Made by a program: the position numbers and the translations under genes. A DNA stretch of 64,000 nt from Sediminicola sp040566555 (GTDB lineage Bacteria; Bacteroidota; Bacteroidia; Flavobacteriales; Flavobacteriaceae), in contig NZ_JBEWYP010000005.1 of NCBI RefSeq assembly GCF_040566555.1, positions 1 to 64,000 on the forward strand, read 5' to 3'. Positions 62,490 through 64,000 of the stretch are shown piece by piece; the stretch's first letter is position 1; every line of letters starts with the position of its first letter. The notes below the pieces were generated by a model. The model was not told the DNA's origin and did no database searches. It was given only the letters and a program-made list of their open reading frames with translations.

Positions 62490-63737
62490 TTAATTTACTG
62501 TTTTATTCGCTTCCTCTTTTGGTAATTCAGTCAAGGGCTTAACCGCTTCCATTACTTTTTCGGACCCATAAAATTTTAATGCCACCCCAAAGGATATTAC
62601 CGAGAGGATGATTCCTATCATAAAAATCGAATATGTCCAACGAAGAATCCTATACTTGCGACTAAGGACAGACCCCAAGTAATACAGGTCCATCGTCAAC
62701 ATCTCATATATCGCATCCTTCGTCTCTACTGTTCTTTTTATAGCCTTAATAAAATTGTCGATGGGTATCTGCTCAAAATTTCCAAAAAAGAGCAGGTTGA
62801 TCTTCTCATTCTCTAAATTGTCCACATCAATTTCCGATTTGGTAACATTGGGCCTAGTTGCCAGCACTGACAATACCATTGAGGCTATACTGAAGAGAAT
62901 AAAGATGGATGTAGGTATCAAAAGATAGGTATTGGAAGGGTCGTCCAAAATTGGCACTAAATTGGCCAGTAAAAGAGAGATGATAATCGCATTGACCGAA
63001 AGCAATATGTTGGCTTTGGTATCCGCAATATCACTAAGCTTCATATGGTTTCTCAACGTAACACGATAGAGGGTCTGCACTCCACGTTGCGGACTCTGAT
63101 CCTTCATCTTCACTTTTATCTCCGCCTTCCTAAATTCCTTTTTGTCCTTCTTTTTGGCCTTGATCAAACTCTTTAGGTTATCATCCTTCCCTTTGCTCCA
63201 TTCATTTTTAGCATAAGAAGTGTAATAAGTATGTTTTCCAGATAATAGCTTAATATATTTTTTTCTCCATTTTCTAAGCGGAAATTCCTTTTGATTTAAT
63301 TGGGTTTGCTCTTTGCGATGTAATTCTATTTTTTCAGGCAGACCGTCAGTACTGTAGTAGTAAGAAACGGCATCATGCAGCAACTCCCCTTCTGGGGTTT
63401 GGGGTCCTTCTTTCGAATGCAATTCCATGATAAGCCCCTCCACACGATCAATACCTTCCTTAGGGTATTCATTTGATTCCAAAAATTTCCTGGCTATGGC
63501 CACACTGTCCGCTGCCACATCCTCCACTTTGCCCGAAAAACCAGTATAGAGAAACCATGCTGCCAAAAGAACAACCTCTTTGTCCGCTTCATTTAATTCC
63601 TCTTCCTTTGATAACTCTTCCACTGCACCCACAACTTCCCGGGTCCTTTCTGGATTATGAAACACACACTCATTACCCAACTTGACCTGAAGTATATCCA
63701 GCACAAAATCTTCAGCCTGTTTTATTAGTTTTCCCAT
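62490..63737 (-). CDS. HD-domain plus DUF5706 membrane protein, Pycsar-effector-like, HD residues replaced
   Basis: This 415-residue protein has an N-terminal HD-phosphohydrolase-like domain (about 1-150), a basic linker (about 155-215) and a C-terminal membrane module. The module has two helices (about 250-295) after the conserved segment RNHMKLSDIADTKANILLSV and one or two near the end (RILRWTYSIFMIGIILSV). This C-terminal unit is the DUF5706 family, whose relatives are transmembrane effectors of Pycsar anti-phage systems. As I recall the family, the HD domain reads HNxxHT and AWFHDTGY; here it reads HNPERT and AWFLYTGF, so the second His and the HD pair are lost. No cyclase gene is adjacent. 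It heads a three-gene operon with two lipoproteins. Confidence 0.82.
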   Translation of the reverse strand: MGKLIKQAEDFVLDILQVKLGNECVFHNPERTREVVGAVEELSKEEELNEADKEVVLLAAWFLYTGFSGKVEDVAADSVAIARKFLESNEYPKEGIDRVEGLIMELHSKEGPQTPEGELLHDAVSYYYSTDGLPEKIELHRKEQTQLNQKEFPLRKWRKKYIKLLSGKHTYYTSYAKNEWSKGKDDNLKSLIKAKKKDKKEFRKAEIKVKMKDQSPQRGVQTLYRVTLRNHMKLSDIADTKANILLSVNAIIISLLLANLVPILDDPSNTYLLIPTSIFILFSIASMVLSVLATRPNVTKSEIDVDNLENEKINLLFFGNFEQIPIDNFIKAIKRTVETKDAIYEMLTMDLYYLGSVLSRKYRILRWTYSIFMIGIILSVISFGVALKFYGSEKVMEAVKPLTELPKEEANKTVN

Positions 63738-64000
63738 TAGTTTACCTACAATTAAGTCTCCATGTTAAAGCACCTCCAAAAGCTCTTCCCGGTCTAATCT
63801 GACCACTTCTGATTTTACTTGATATAAAGGTATTCTGCCGGTCGTCAACAAGAAGACCTTATTGCTAAAAATAATAACGCAATCCAACTGAAGGCGTAAG
63901 CCCCTTGGCACACTGCGCCAACACTGGGGTAAATCAATTGAGTTAATTTAAACTAGAAAAACGCACATCCCATCTTAAGAAGCCAATTACCTTAGCCACA
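63738..64000. other. Right-edge intergenic region without a supported gene
   Basis: These 263 bases show no open frame with recognisable content and no TAnnTTTG promoter. A minus-strand frame is open from the edge to a stop at 63943-63945 (19 codons). It could be the tail of a gene outside the window, but this is too short to support. Confidence 0.4.

Noticed and set aside
62490..63737. Calling a complete Pycsar defence system
   Set aside because: A pyrimidine cyclase gene would have to be adjacent; none is present downstream, and only 263 bases remain upstream in the window, with no cyclase motif.
63943..64000. Possible C-terminal tail of a minus-strand gene entering from the right edge
   Set aside because: Only 19 codons are open; this occurs by chance in most frames.

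Overview
The window is a gene-dense, AT-rich stretch of a chromosome from a member of the Bacteroidota, almost certainly family Flavobacteriaceae (marine, Maribacter/Arenibacter/Zobellia-like is a guess). Evidence: sprA and a PorP/SprF protein of the type IX secretion system (T9SS), type B T9SS sorting domains, alternative complex III (actABCDEF) instead of a bc1 complex, the flavobacterial gene order maeB-ruvA-sprA-gcvH-vanZ-tonB, and promoters of the Bacteroidota form TTG-N17-20-TAnnTTTG. I see no tRNA, rRNA, CRISPR, insertion sequence or prophage. Almost everything is housekeeping or respiratory.

Layout. 1-3099: two secreted adhesin-like T9SS cargo genes, the first cut by the window edge. 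3221-7853: fabD, a gamma-carbonic-anhydrase-like protein, and a LytTR response regulator with its TPR-containing histidine kinase. 8070-14667: a secreted VWA protein, PorP/SprF, an Nfu iron-sulfur scaffold, dodecin, a YyaL-type thioredoxin-fold protein and an MscS channel. 14664-21087: an ATPase/permease/permease/adaptor/TolC export operon with tsaB as last gene. 21482-26740: ctaB, two subunit III genes, subunit IV and SCO-type assembly factors for an aa3 oxidase. 27008-38723: tonB, vanZ, gcvH, sprA, ruvA and maeB. 38847-44619: an MFS transporter, queG, a cytochrome P450, ruvB and a GIN-domain protein. 44758-56427: one long operon actABCDEF-ctaCD. 56658-57029: a SPOR protein. 57104-61656: rimP-nusA-infB. 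61799-63737: an operon with an HD/DUF5706 protein (Pycsar-effector-like), a small lipoprotein and a PepSY-like lipoprotein.

How the genes work together. The act-cta operon (quinol:cytochrome c oxidoreductase plus oxidase subunits I and II) and the separate ctaB/coxIII/SCO cluster together encode a quinol-to-oxygen chain that in this phylum forms an ACIII-aa3 supercomplex. SprA is the outer-membrane T9SS channel, the PorP/SprF protein belongs to the same machinery, and the first two genes are likely cargo. RimP, NusA and IF-2 form the classical ribosome-maturation, transcription and translation operon. Here it has a clear promoter and a strong stem-loop inside its leader.

The most unusual objects are: the Pycsar-effector-like membrane protein whose HD metal-site residues are replaced and which has no cyclase beside it; the stem-loop in the rimP leader; a cysteine-free SCO-like protein fused translationally (TAATG) to a normal SCO gene; and an ActA with six rather than five CxxCH haem motifs. 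All functions are inferred from sequence by eye. No database search was run.
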